Below, piece by piece: positions 1-6,877 of a stretch of 64,000 nt of DNA (its first letter is position 1; every line of letters starts with the position of its first letter). The DNA is from a virus: IMG/VR virus record IMGVR_UViG_3300017917_002765, positions 1 through 64,000 of that record; one strand, written 5' to 3'. The notes below the pieces were generated by a model. That model saw nothing but the letters and a program-made list of their open reading frames with translations. It did not search any database and was not told where the DNA came from. Made by a program: the position numbers and the translations under genes.

Positions 1-111
1 ATTTTTGTTTACAAATTTCGTAATAATTAGTTTTTTCCATGTTCTAAAACATTGATAATTAATTAGTTTTGAAAAGGTGTGTCTATATACTAGTTATAAA
101 CAATAAATAAA

Positions 112-387
112 TTAAGAGTCAGGAAGTATTGAATCCTTTATCATATTTTTTGGTAAAGCCAAAAACATAAAGATACCACAAAACATAGCACTACCATACA
201 TCAATACCTCACCCAATAATTGAAAATCAGTCAATCTACCTCTCTTATATGTAATTGGTGATGTAGTATCAAGTGATTCTATATTATGTTTTCTCACATA
301 CCATCTGATTTTCAATGACCAAAAAATAAGATAAAGGTATATAGGTAGCCAATAAATCACCATTCCAATTATAATCAAGTTTTCCAT
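112..387 (-). CDS. Small two-TM membrane protein (cassette gene)
   Basis: Unrecognised 91-residue protein. Residues about 3-24 and 62-80 are hydrophobic, giving two likely membrane segments separated by a polar loop with several K/R. It is the last gene of the tandem small-gene array. Its stop lies just above a GTTATAA box at about 93-99, in the same position relative to the stop as in the neighbouring cassettes. No function is proposed. Confidence 0.6.
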   Translation of the reverse strand: MENLIIIGMVIYWLPIYLYLIFWSLKIRWYVRKHNIESLDTTSPITYKRGRLTDFQLLGEVLMYGSAMFCGIFMFLALPKNMIKDSILPDS

Positions 388-406
388 TTTTAATTTATTT
401 ACAGTT

Positions 407-490
407 TATAACAGCAAATATAAGAAATAAATTTTGATTTATCTTTTTTTTTATAGGAAAAATTTACTTCTCATATTTGCAACCGTTATA
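407..490 (-). repeat. attC-like element 1
   Basis: Imperfect palindrome between genes 112-387 and 492-710. The outer boxes are TATAAC (407-412) and GTTATA (485-490). The inner arms ACAGCAAATATAAGAA and TTCTCATATTTGCAAC pair with small asymmetric bulges. Almost identical in sequence to the element at 3226-3309. The upstream gene stops 2 nt outside its outer box. Confidence 0.65.
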
Positions 491-491
491 A

Positions 492-710
492 TTAATTTGA
501 AAGTCTTTTCATATAACCGCCTTTAATTCCGTTTATTATTGCTTGTTCAGTCATAGAATTTTTCCATTTTTCATATAACTTACCTTTAAATATAACATTC
601 TCAGCTTCTATATAATACCATTCAAAATTCTCTTCCTTTATTATATCTGATATAATAAACTCTTTATTGTTTTTTACATCTAAAAATCTATCACCCTTGT
701 TAATTTCCAT
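492..710 (-). CDS. Hypothetical protein (cassette gene)
   Basis: 72-residue soluble protein starting MEINKGDRFLDVKNNKEF, rich in I, E and K, with no recognised domain. The opening resembles a small beta-barrel fold (GDRF..V...EF.I.DI), but that is only an impression. Flanked on both sides by attC-like palindromes, so it forms one cassette unit. Confidence 0.6.
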   Translation of the reverse strand: MEINKGDRFLDVKNNKEFIISDIIKEENFEWYYIEAENVIFKGKLYEKWKNSMTEQAIINGIKGGYMKRLSN

Positions 711-721
711 ATCAAACTAAT

Positions 722-840
722 TATAACAACAAATATAAAACATTTTATTCATATTTCAAAATAAAGTTTATACTAATTGTTGAGTTATTTATTCTATTTA
801 AGTTCCGTGTTAAAACGTTTTATATTTGCAACCGTTATAT
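722..840 (-). repeat. attC-like element 2
   Basis: Outer boxes TATAAC (722-727) and GTTATAT (834-840). Arms ACAACAAATATAAAAC and GTTTTATATTTGCAAC pair, with a long variable centre. The gene on its outer side (927-1985) stops 87 nt away, the one exception to tight gene-to-box spacing. The 841-926 gap holds no ORF that I can support. Confidence 0.55.
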
Positions 841-926
841 GCAATGCTACGTTTATCCTTCGTATTAAGTTTCGTGGTTATAATCTTTTTGTTTTATTTT
901 TTCACCCACCGCACAAATATAAAAAA

Positions 927-1985
927 TTAATATTCAAAATTAAGGTAATTATTAATAATATTTTTAAAACCACTACCAAACAAATATTTTAATATTGAAT
1001 ATGGATTAGCGAAATTTTCATTAGACATATTGTATATTGGGTGTTCATCTTCATTATCTTCATCATACTCAATAAAATCGCCATATTCATCCGTTAATGG
1101 TTTTATTAAAACGTGCATAAATTTTTCCGAATCAGATTTTTCTCTAAAATCAATTAAAACATATACCATATCATTATGACTATAATTATTCCATTGCCTA
1201 TATGCGTTATCAAAACCCGAACCGTATGTGAAACACCATAATGAATTACACCCTATTGCTTTTATCCCGTCTGGAGAATCTACTCTAACAATCATTATGT
1301 TACCCTTTTCATAAATAATTTCAAAATCCTCACTTTCAGATAATTTTTTAATATCATCTCTCGTAAATTCAACACCACCAATAAAATTTTCTTTTTCATC
1401 AACAAAACGCATTAATTGTTCTAATGTCGTATTACCTTTAAACATTTTCCTTAATATTTTTATTTGTGTATCTTTATCACGATTACCCAATAATGAATAA
1501 TGACTCATAAAATATTCCAAATCATTTAAATACTTACTTAATTCTGAACTTGTCCTATCTTTACGAATATCCTCTTTTAAATTTCTCGTTGCAATTGATG
1601 GGAGTTTTTTTATTTCGGCTATAATATTTCTTCTTTTTTCTAATCCCACTATAATATTATATATGTTTGATGAATTATATACATCATATCCAATTATTGG
1701 ATATACATTTTTATTATAACTTAAAGCATCATTATACAATAATTTTAATCTTTTAATTAATTCAGTTTTATTATATGAATTCCCTTTCAAATTAAAATAA
1801 AAGTCAGAAATTAATTTTGTGTAATTATTTCCTTTGGTGATATTTAAAATTATATCTTTTTCTTCTTTAGATAATTTTCCCGTGTTAAAATAAATTTTAT
1901 CAGCTAATTGAACGTTCTCTTTCAATATTTGCTGTTCATTCAAATATTCACGTATAGTAGTTGCTATAAATTTTCTTAGTTCCAT
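927..1985 (-). CDS. Hypothetical protein with LRKFIATTIREYL-type N-terminus
   Basis: 352-residue protein, the only long gene in the cassette region. The N-terminus (MELRKFIATTIREYLNEQQ) resembles the short basic amphipathic leader on several proteins further right (51350, 50767, 24775, 49061), suggesting a shared targeting tag. The centre is helical and charged. Residues about 235-290 contain a Cys/Trp-rich stretch (IGCNSLWCFTYGSGF followed by YVLIDF). The C-terminus is acidic and then hydrophobic. I do not recognise the family. It has probably been captured in, or lies beside, the cassette array. Confidence 0.7.
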   Translation of the reverse strand: MELRKFIATTIREYLNEQQILKENVQLADKIYFNTGKLSKEEKDIILNITKGNNYTKLISDFYFNLKGNSYNKTELIKRLKLLYNDALSYNKNVYPIIGYDVYNSSNIYNIIVGLEKRRNIIAEIKKLPSIATRNLKEDIRKDRTSSELSKYLNDLEYFMSHYSLLGNRDKDTQIKILRKMFKGNTTLEQLMRFVDEKENFIGGVEFTRDDIKKLSESEDFEIIYEKGNIMIVRVDSPDGIKAIGCNSLWCFTYGSGFDNAYRQWNNYSHNDMVYVLIDFREKSDSEKFMHVLIKPLTDEYGDFIEYDEDNEDEHPIYNMSNENFANPYSILKYLFGSGFKNIINNYLNFEY

Positions 1986-2106
1986 AATAATAATAAATAG
2001 TTTTATTCTATATATAAATATTCAAATTTTAAATTTCCGCCCACAAAAAATAAAACAAAAAGGTTTATTTCTCGTATCAAGGTTTGTCTATTAAAACCGC
2101 ACTGCA

Positions 2107-2235
2107 TATAACAAGGTGTATATGTAATGTGAGGTTCAGTGGTATGTTCAAGTTCATCATTCTAATCAACATTTGAGGTTAGTCAAGTGTGATAGTTCTA
2201 ATCTCACACTACATATACACCCAACCGTTATAAGC
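2107..2235 (-). repeat. attC-like element 3
   Basis: Outer boxes TATAAC (2107-2112) and GTTATAAGC (2227-2235). The arm AAGGTGTATATGTAATGTGA pairs with TCACACTACATATACACCC, leaving a short unpaired spacer between outer and inner stems as in attC sites. The central loop is about 65 nt and contains further small repeats. Directly follows the stop of gene 2250-2447. Confidence 0.75.
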
Positions 2236-2249
2236 AATAAAAATTACTA

Positions 2250-2447
2250 TTAGCGTTCCTTCCCTGTCATATAATTTATTTCAATATCCTTTTTACCTGC
2301 AAGTGCGTTCTTTGCATATTCATACGCTTGTCTTACTTGTCTATCGTGGCAAGTAACACCCTTACTGCTTTCGTGGATGTTTGAAGTTATCCGTAACGCT
2401 TCAATTATCGTTTCTAATTGAAATTTGTAAATTGTAATTTCTTCCAT
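2250..2447 (-). CDS. Hypothetical protein (cassette gene)
   Basis: 65-residue helical protein beginning MEEITIYKFQLETIIEALRI, with one central Cys-His pair (VTCHDRQ). It resembles small phage proteins of unknown role. It sits between attC-like elements 3 and 4 and its stop is 15 nt from the outer box of element 3. Confidence 0.6.
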   Translation of the reverse strand: MEEITIYKFQLETIIEALRITSNIHESSKGVTCHDRQVRQAYEYAKNALAGKKDIEINYMTGKER

Positions 2448-2482
2448 TCTATTTAGTTTATCGTTAGTAATTTTTATCAGCG

Positions 2483-2546
2483 TATAACAGCACCTTAGCG
2501 TCAGCTTCGTTCCTCAGCCGAACGCCAAGCTGCAAAACGTTATAAC
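2483..2546 (-). repeat. attC-like element 4 (short)
   Basis: Outer boxes TATAAC (2483-2488) and GTTATA (2539-2544). Arms CAGCACCTTAGCGT and ACGCCAAGCTG pair around a short GC-richer loop. At 64 nt it is among the shortest elements, and its arm sequence differs from the others, as expected for attC sites. Confidence 0.65.
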
Positions 2547-2560
2547 CAATACTACTTTGA

Positions 2561-2818
2561 TTAAGGATTCAAAACAATATAATTAGGTGTTGATGGTTCA
2601 AGATTAATACCTTTAACTTCATACAGTTCACCATAGTTATTTACAGTCTTAACTAAAACATTACCTTTCTTGGTTTTTCTATAAACACCAATTTTATCTT
2701 CTAAGTCATTGAAGTATAATTCACCAAATTTAACACTTGATAAAGGTAATGTAACCTCATTACCGAAAATAAACTGACTAACTCGTTCCATAATTTTATT
2801 GTTTAATTTGTTTAACAA
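2561..2818 (-). CDS. Hypothetical protein (cassette gene)
   Basis: 85-residue protein (MLNKLNNKIMERVSQFIFGN...) with an apparently all-beta C-terminal half (GVYRKTKKGNVLVKTVNNYG). Not recognised. A TACCTTTG-like box lies on the minus strand at 2821-2828 immediately upstream, but I do not see a TTG at the correct distance. Confidence 0.6.
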   Translation of the reverse strand: MLNKLNNKIMERVSQFIFGNEVTLPLSSVKFGELYFNDLEDKIGVYRKTKKGNVLVKTVNNYGELYEVKGINLEPSTPNYIVLNP

Positions 2819-2879
2819 TACAAAGGTAATAAAAATAAATGAGATAAAAAAATATTTAACAAAATAAATCCGTACTGGT

Positions 2880-2972
2880 TATAACAAGGTGTATAAGAAA
2901 GTTTGCTATCAGCATTTGTGGTTAATTTGAAAGTTCATCTAAGCAAACCTTCTCATACACCCAACCGTTATA
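2880..2972 (-). repeat. attC-like element 5
   Basis: Outer boxes TATAAC (2880-2885) and GTTATA (2967-2972). The arm AAGGTGTATAAGAAAGTTTG pairs with CAAACCTTCTCATACACCC apart from bulged bases. The loop carries GTGGTTAATTT, also present in the loop of the element at 3449-3544. Confidence 0.75.
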
Positions 2973-2991
2973 TTCAATATCAAAAATTTTA

Positions 2992-3201
2992 TTAATTTAC
3001 TTCACGTTTCTTAACAATGAAATGAAGACCACACCAACCACTTTTTCTCTCATCTTCTGTTGTCTGTTCCTTCCATAATTTATCTGCTTCTTTATCTGCC
3101 ATATCTTTATCAAAAAATAATAATCCTGTTGAATACTCTACATCAGGTGATTCAACTAAACCTAATCCCACTACTTTTACTATTTCAAATATATTTTTCA
3201 T
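2992..3201 (-). CDS. Hypothetical protein (cassette gene)
   Basis: 69-residue protein (MKNIFEIVKVVGLGLVESPD...) ending in KWKEQ/WCGLHFIVKKREVN-like sequence. The charged centre (FFDKDMADKEADKLWKEQ) and short flanking strands give no family match by eye. It is bounded by attC-like elements 5 and 6. Confidence 0.6.
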   Translation of the reverse strand: MKNIFEIVKVVGLGLVESPDVEYSTGLLFFDKDMADKEADKLWKEQTTEDERKSGWCGLHFIVKKREVN

Positions 3202-3225
3202 TTGTATAAAATTTTTGATACTAAA

Positions 3226-3309
3226 TATAACAACAAATATAAGAAATAAATTTTGATTTATCTATTTTTTAATGAAAAGATTTACTTCTCATATTTGCAA
3301 ACGTTATGT
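3226..3309 (-). repeat. attC-like element 6
   Basis: Outer boxes TATAAC (3226-3231) and GTTATGT (3303-3309). Near-identical to element 1 (407-490) over about 80 nt, while the genes beside the two copies differ. Follows the stop (3314) of a 38-residue gene. Confidence 0.7.
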
Positions 3310-3313
3310 GCCA

Positions 3314-3430
3314 TTAAAGACTACCTATAATTCCAACGGCTACACCACATAAAAAGACCAGTAACCAAGCTAAGTTCCATTGCCAGTCTTTGTATTGAAA
3401 CTCTCCGTGTTTTGTTTTAATTGTTACCAT
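3314..3430 (-). CDS. 38-residue single-TM protein (cassette gene)
   Basis: Short ORF from ATG at 3430 to TAA at 3314. It starts MVTIKTKHGEFQYKDWQWN and is followed by one hydrophobic helix (LAWLLVFLCGVAVGIIGSL). It fills the only otherwise empty gap of the cassette array and stops 5 nt before the outer box of element 6, the same spacing as its neighbours, which supports it as a real cassette gene. Function unknown. Confidence 0.6.
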   Translation of the reverse strand: MVTIKTKHGEFQYKDWQWNLAWLLVFLCGVAVGIIGSL

Positions 3431-3448
3431 TTTGATAAGATTAACGGC

Positions 3449-3544
3449 ACATAACAAGGGTTTTGCGTAATAGCCCTATCAAGTGTCGTGGTTAATTTTA
3501 AGTTTATACTAAGGGCTACTACGCAAAGCCCCGAACCGTTAGAC
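3449..3544 (-). repeat. attC-like element 7
   Basis: Outer boxes ACATAAC (3449-3455) and GTTAGAC (3538-3544). GTTAGAC matches the canonical GTTRRRY attC box exactly. Arms GGGTTTTGCGTAATAGCCC and GGGCTACTACGCAAAGCCCC pair well. The stop codon of gene 3539-3787 is formed inside the box (TAA of TAAC). Confidence 0.8.
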
Positions 3545-3787
3545 AACATTTAGAATATCTTCCAGTTCCTTAATTAACTTATCACAAGTATATTCGTAAA
3601 AATTTCTTGTTTCTGAACTTATGCTCATTCTAATCGGTGAGTTCTTATTCTTTTCAATTTCACCATAGAAATTTTTACGTTGTTCTTTCAATTGAACAAT
3701 TCGAGTAATTAAACGTTGTCTAACATCAGATATATGTAATTTTTTATCTATGTTATCAACTTCTGTGTTCTTATTATCTTTATTCAT
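3539..3787 (-). CDS. Hypothetical coiled protein (cassette gene)
   Basis: 82-residue helical protein rich in K, N and R. The N-terminal segment KKLHISDVRQ is encoded by the arm of the attC-like element at 3718-3848, and a related ISDV peptide recurs in genes 3858-4088 and 4510-4668. This suggests that recombination at the element joined coding sequence to the gene. No function recognised. Confidence 0.6.
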   Translation of the reverse strand: MNKDNKNTEVDNIDKKLHISDVRQRLITRIVQLKEQRKNFYGEIEKNKNSPIRMSISSETRNFYEYTCDKLIKELEDILNVV

Positions 3788-3848
3788 ATTTTTAAAGTTT
3801 TGTATTTCAATTTAAGAAAAAACTACATATATCTGAGTATCGTTAGAA
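3718..3848 (-). repeat. attC-like element 8, overlapping a gene start
   Basis: Outer boxes GTCTAAC (3718-3724) and GTTAGAA (3842-3848). Arms ATCAGATATATGTAATTTTT and AAAAAACTACATATATCTGA pair. It runs from the end of gene 3858-4088 across the start of gene 3539-3787. Confidence 0.65.
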
Positions 3849-3857
3849 GTAATGAAA

Positions 3858-4088
3858 CTATTTCATAAACCCAGCATTCACCAAGTCATTAATTATCTCA
3901 TTCGCTAAATCAGCGTGATAATTCATTTCTTCAACTTCTGTTAAGTTATACATCTTTAAGCAGTTTATTACTATCTTACGAGCATCAATAGTTTCACTAC
4001 TTCTAACATCAGATATATTGGAGTTTTCTGATTCAGTTAGTCTGAACTTGTTAAATTTGTCTATGTGTTGTCTCATTTCTTTGCTCAT
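3858..4088 (-). CDS. Hypothetical protein (cassette gene)
   Basis: 76-residue protein with N-terminal MSKEMRQHIDKFNKFRLTES and the shared peptide SNISDVRS encoded by the arm of element 9. The C-terminal half is helical and acidic (EVEEMNYHADLANEIINDLV). Not recognised. Confidence 0.6.
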   Translation of the reverse strand: MSKEMRQHIDKFNKFRLTESENSNISDVRSSETIDARKIVINCLKMYNLTEVEEMNYHADLANEIINDLVNAGFMK

Positions 4089-4144
4089 AATTTTATTTTA
4101 TATATAAATATCAGAAAACCTAAATATATCTGTAACCGTTATAT
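4001..4144 (-). repeat. attC-like element 9, overlapping a gene start
   Basis: Outer boxes TTCTAAC (4001-4007) and GTTATAT (4138-4144). Arms ATCAGATATATTGGAGTTTT and AAAACCTAAATATATCTG pair. It covers the first third of gene 3858-4088. The box with flank CCGTTATATGCAATG is repeated exactly at the outer end of element 2. Confidence 0.65.
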
Positions 4145-4150
4145 GCAATG

Positions 4151-4411
4151 TTATTTTTGTTTTGATTTTATTAAATATTCTATTGAACTTTGATAGAAAT
4201 CATCTTTAAAAAATTTCAGTGATTCAATGATTCTACTTTCCAATTCATCGGAATTTTCTATTAGATTACTGTTATCATCCTTCGGCATACCATCATATAA
4301 TCTACCTTCTGTTGTAGTTCTTATTCTATGGTCAAAACAGAAAATTCCTTCGTCTGTGGTTATTTTTATAGTTCCACCATCGAGGAACATTTCAAATTCT
4401 TTAATTTCCAT
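4151..4411 (-). CDS. Hypothetical protein (cassette gene)
   Basis: 86-residue protein (MEIKEFEMFLDGGTIKITTDEG...). The N-terminal half looks beta-rich and the C-terminal half is a helix with aromatic and lysine residues. No recognised domain. Its stop is 7 nt from the GTTATAT box of element 9. Confidence 0.6.
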   Translation of the reverse strand: MEIKEFEMFLDGGTIKITTDEGIFCFDHRIRTTTEGRLYDGMPKDDNSNLIENSDELESRIIESLKFFKDDFYQSSIEYLIKSKQK

Positions 4412-4452
4412 AATTTATATTTTTTACAAGGTAAAACAAAAATAACACATCA

Positions 4453-4505
4453 TATAACAAATGATAAACAACATTAAAACGATTGTTTATCATCAGACGT
4501 TAGTT
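4453..4505 (-). repeat. attC-like element 10 (short)
   Basis: Outer boxes TATAAC (4453-4458) and GTTAGTT (4499-4505). The inner arms ATGATAAACAA and TTGTTTATCAT are fully complementary around a short loop, with three unpaired bases (CAG) on one side, the asymmetry typical of attC stems. Confidence 0.7.
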
Positions 4506-4509
4506 GTAA

Positions 4510-4668
4510 TTATTCTAACCCATTACGTTCAGCCCATTCTCTATCTTTTTCTCGTTTAATTAAAGCTACATCACCTATTAAATCAATATAACTACAACTA
4601 ACATCAGATATATGTAATTTTTCATTACTCTTATCCAAGTTTTGTTCTAAATTTTTACTTTCTTCCAT
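4510..4668 (-). CDS. 52-residue hypothetical protein (cassette gene)
   Basis: ATG at 4668, TAA at 4510. Opens MEESKNLEQNLDKSNEKLHI and includes KLHISDVS, the third copy of the ISDV peptide, then a short basic helix ending REWAERNGLE. The complementary arm expected for its repeat copy (AACTAAC at 4596-4602) is missing, so the upstream element (box GTTATGT at 4684-4690) looks degenerate or rearranged. Confidence 0.5.
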   Translation of the reverse strand: MEESKNLEQNLDKSNEKLHISDVSCSYIDLIGDVALIKREKDREWAERNGLE

Positions 4669-4694
4669 TTTATTAAATTTTGTGTTATGTGCAA

Positions 4695-4904
4695 TTAATC
4701 AAACGTAACCTCTTGACTATCGGATTTATTAACGAACTTGCAAAGTTTCTTTAAATCTTCACTTGGATTTTCAAATCCTAATTGTAGGTTTTTAAGAATT
4801 GTAATCAAATCCTCTTGGGTTTTAACCTTATCCCAATCAATAACGTAATGTTTTAAGAAATACATAATTTTAAGTTTTAACTGCCTATAACAGCGTATAT
4901 ACAA
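4695..4904 (-). CDS. Hypothetical protein (cassette gene)
   Basis: 69-residue protein (MYIRCYRQLKLKIMYFLKHY...). A later Met (KIMYFLKHYVIDWDK) may be the true start, because the first residues overlap attC-like element 11. Acidic helical C-terminus. Not recognised. Confidence 0.5.
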   Translation of the reverse strand: MYIRCYRQLKLKIMYFLKHYVIDWDKVKTQEDLITILKNLQLGFENPSEDLKKLCKFVNKSDSQEVTFD

Positions 4905-4979
4905 GATACACCTACAAGCATTTGTTTATAATTTGAAATTTATCGTTTGGCGTACCTCGTATATACCAAACCGTTACAC
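4886..4979 (-). repeat. attC-like element 11
   Basis: Outer boxes TATAAC (4886-4891) and GTTACAC (4973-4979). Arms CAGCGTATATAC and GTATATACCAAACC pair. The loop contains TTTGTTTATAATTTGAAA, a relative of the GTGGTTAATTTGAAA loop of elements 5 and 7. The stop of gene 4974-5201 lies inside the box. Confidence 0.65.
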
Positions 4980-5201
4980 AATCTGCTTGTTACAAACAGA
5001 ACAAACGCACTTACCGTTCATAATGGGAGTACCTCTAACAACACTACATGTACAAAAATTATTATCTGAACCCATTTGTAATTCCATAAATTTTTCATAC
5101 GCTTTACAAAAAGCCCAATGTTCTCTTTGTAAATCCTTATCTTCTAAGCAACGCTCAATTTGTCGCTCAAGCCAATTTACGTAAGTGTTCATTGGGTTCA
5201 A
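4974..5201 (-). CDS. Cys-rich small protein, possible zinc ribbon (cassette gene)
   Basis: 75-residue protein with a helical N-terminal half (MNTYVNWLERQIERCLEDKD) and a C-terminal CTCSVVRGTP...CVCSVCNKQI segment. The two CxC and CxxC pairs could bind one zinc ion. First gene of the array in the direction of transcription. Confidence 0.6.
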   Translation of the reverse strand: MNPMNTYVNWLERQIERCLEDKDLQREHWAFCKAYEKFMELQMGSDNNFCTCSVVRGTPIMNGKCVCSVCNKQIV

Positions 5202-5227
5202 AGTTTAAAACAATTCGTATTTTGTTG

Positions 5228-5614
5228 TTATTTCAATTTAACAATCCACTCAACAGCTAATTCATTTGGATTCACAAGCTTGGTTGATACGTCAAACTTA
5301 CAGAAGATGTGTTTGTAGGCTTCCAATACCTTTGGTTTTAAATCGGTTGAACCAAAACCAATAACGCTTAGATTTGCTTTATAATGGCTTGAATTTGTTG
5401 TAAAAACTACCACACTCTTTGCACCAGCTTTTTTAGCATCAGAAATATTTTGTAGGATTCCATCAAGAACCTTATTTCCAGTTGATTTGGTAGGAGTTGT
5501 CTTTTTAGCAACAGTTTTGGTTGCTGTAGGTTTTACTGTTTTAGTAGCTTTGGTAGCTGTTGACTTTGTGGTTTTGCTAGCTTTGGTTGCTGTCTTTTTA
5601 GTAGATTTACTCAT
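5228..5614 (-). CDS. Histone H1-like Lys/Thr/Ala-rich DNA-binding protein
   Basis: 128 residues. The first 45 are low-complexity K-T-A repeats (TKATKTVKPTATKTVAKKT) like bacterial H1/HctB tails. The remainder is a compact domain (GNKVLDGILQNISDAKKAGA onward) with no match I recognise. Probably coats or bends phage DNA. A good minus-strand promoter (TACATTTG at 5635-5642, TTG at 5663-5665) drives it. Confidence 0.7.
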   Translation of the reverse strand: MSKSTKKTATKASKTTKSTATKATKTVKPTATKTVAKKTTPTKSTGNKVLDGILQNISDAKKAGAKSVVVFTTNSSHYKANLSVIGFGSTDLKPKVLEAYKHIFCKFDVSTKLVNPNELAVEWIVKLK

Positions 5615-5634
5615 TTTGTTTTTTGTTTAGAATA

Positions 5635-5665
5635 CAAATGTATGAAATTTATTTTAGTTTTCCAA
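5635..5665 (-). promoter_or_regulatory. Bacteroidota-type promoter for 5228-5614
   Basis: Minus strand: TTG, 20-nt spacer, TACATTTG. The spacing matches the other promoters in this window. Confidence 0.7.
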
Positions 5666-5673
5666 GTTTTATA

Positions 5674-6288
5674 TTACTTTTTTTTTAGAACATGCTTTAA
5701 TCGGTTATTCAACAACGTAATAGTTGCCCTAATATCCCTATAATCTTCATCAGTAAGAATTGGTTTATCTGTAAGCATATCATTAATAAGCCTCTTATTA
5801 AGATTAACATATGTGTTTTTGAGGTCATTGATTGCTAATGCAGTTAATTGAGCATTGGTGGCTTTTCCACCTTGATTCTGAACATCTTTTTCAATTAATT
5901 CTTTTCCATATCTCCTTGGCAGCTTAACTTCTTTTTTAGATTTCCTAGTTTTTTTAACTGGCTCCATGGGTTCTTCTATGGCTTCAACCACTGGTTCTTC
6001 TACCTTTACAGATACTTCACTGGTGTTGGTCAGACGTAAATATTTGTCAATTAGATTTGGCTTTGTAAGGATGATTTTGTCGAAGATGCTTCTGAGGTTT
6101 TCTTTGGTTGTATCGGACAATTTGTTTTCCTTTGAAAGTGTCCTTAGCATGTTAAAAGACATATTCGTATCATCCATTAATATAAATGTCAAATCAGAAT
6201 CTTGTTCAATAACACCAAGTGTTGCCAATTCATTATAATCCAATTCAGTTATCTTTTCTACAATTTTTGCCATTTCTTTTTTTTTCAA
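5674..6288 (-). CDS. Hypothetical protein with basic linker
   Basis: 204 residues. An N-terminal helical domain (MKKKEMAKIVEKITELDYNE) is joined by a P/E/K linker (KKTRKSKKEVKLPRRYGKEL) to a helical C-terminal domain ending NNRLKHVLKKK. The linker could bind nucleic acid. Promoter boxes lie at 6286-6293 (TACATTTG) and 6314-6316 (TTG). Function unknown. Confidence 0.65.
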   Translation of the reverse strand: MKKKEMAKIVEKITELDYNELATLGVIEQDSDLTFILMDDTNMSFNMLRTLSKENKLSDTTKENLRSIFDKIILTKPNLIDKYLRLTNTSEVSVKVEEPVVEAIEEPMEPVKKTRKSKKEVKLPRRYGKELIEKDVQNQGGKATNAQLTALAINDLKNTYVNLNKRLINDMLTDKPILTDEDYRDIRATITLLNNRLKHVLKKK

Positions 6289-6338
6289 ATGTACAAATAG
6301 TTTTTTAAATTTGCAAATAATTTTTACCTAAAAATAAT

Positions 6339-6369
6339 TTGTAATTGAGAAATCTTTTGCTTACCTTTG
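6339..6369 (+). promoter_or_regulatory. Rightward promoter for a small RNA
   Basis: TTG at 6339-6341, 20-nt spacer, TACCTTTG at 6362-6369 on the plus strand, opposite to all nearby genes. It points into about 110 nt that end at a terminator. Confidence 0.7.
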
Positions 6370-6375
6370 TATCAC

Positions 6376-6482
6376 TACAATACGTGTGGACCTACCACAC
6401 ATACCAGTCATGTATCTCAATGTCTAACTGACAATTGGGAAGATTCTATTACAACAAAAATCCCCGTCTAAGCGGGGATTTG
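6376..6482 (+). ncRNA. Candidate small RNA, about 105 nt
   Basis: The segment between a perfect plus-strand promoter and the hairpin at 6457-6481 has no ORF with a start codon on this strand. It contains the short hairpin GTGTGGACCTACCACAC. Expected transcript begins near 6376. Could be a regulatory RNA acting on host or phage mRNAs. No family recognised. Confidence 0.5.
6457..6481. terminator. Bidirectional intrinsic terminator
   Basis: AATCCCCG and CGGGGATT stem with A-run on the left and T-rich right side. Ends both the rightward small RNA and the leftward gene 6485-6808. Confidence 0.8.
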
Positions 6483-6484
6483 GA

Positions 6485-6808
6485 TTATTTTTTAGCAGTG
6501 TTGATGGCTTTTAGAACTGAAGCCCTCTCTTTATTATCAAACACGTACAAACTACCTGTTTCTTTGTTCTTTTTTCTATATAATTTTTTGCTAAATAAAG
6601 ATTCTGCTGTCTTATCACCTTTTTGTCCCAATCCAGACAATTGCATGATGTCCGCTTGGCTGGGAGAACCTAAACCTTTAAAAGCGTTTAGGATTTCGGC
6701 ATATTCAGCATCTAAACGTTTAGCACCTTTCTTTTCATCTGTTTCAGCCTCATTAATCAGAGGCATCAAAGACTCTCTTAGTTTGTCTTTTATAGTTGAT
6801 TTTTCCAT
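6485..6808 (-). CDS. Hypothetical protein with LRESL N-terminal tag
   Basis: 107 residues beginning MEKSTIKDKLRESLMPLINE, one of the clearest examples of the K..LRESL tag. The rest is K/A/G-rich and helical (LGSPSQADIMQLSGLGQKGD). Candidate internal virion protein or scaffold-associated protein, inferred only from the shared tag. Confidence 0.65.
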   Translation of the reverse strand: MEKSTIKDKLRESLMPLINEAETDEKKGAKRLDAEYAEILNAFKGLGSPSQADIMQLSGLGQKGDKTAESLFSKKLYRKKNKETGSLYVFDNKERASVLKAINTAKK

Positions 6809-6877
6809 TTATTTTCCTTTATCAAATAAATATCTGAAAGTATTGAAAAATATTAACTTTATCCTTTTATGTACACT

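Noticed and set aside
407-4979. CRISPR array reading of the repeats
   Set aside because: The elements differ in length and arm sequence, are palindromic, and are separated by genes rather than by uniform spacers.
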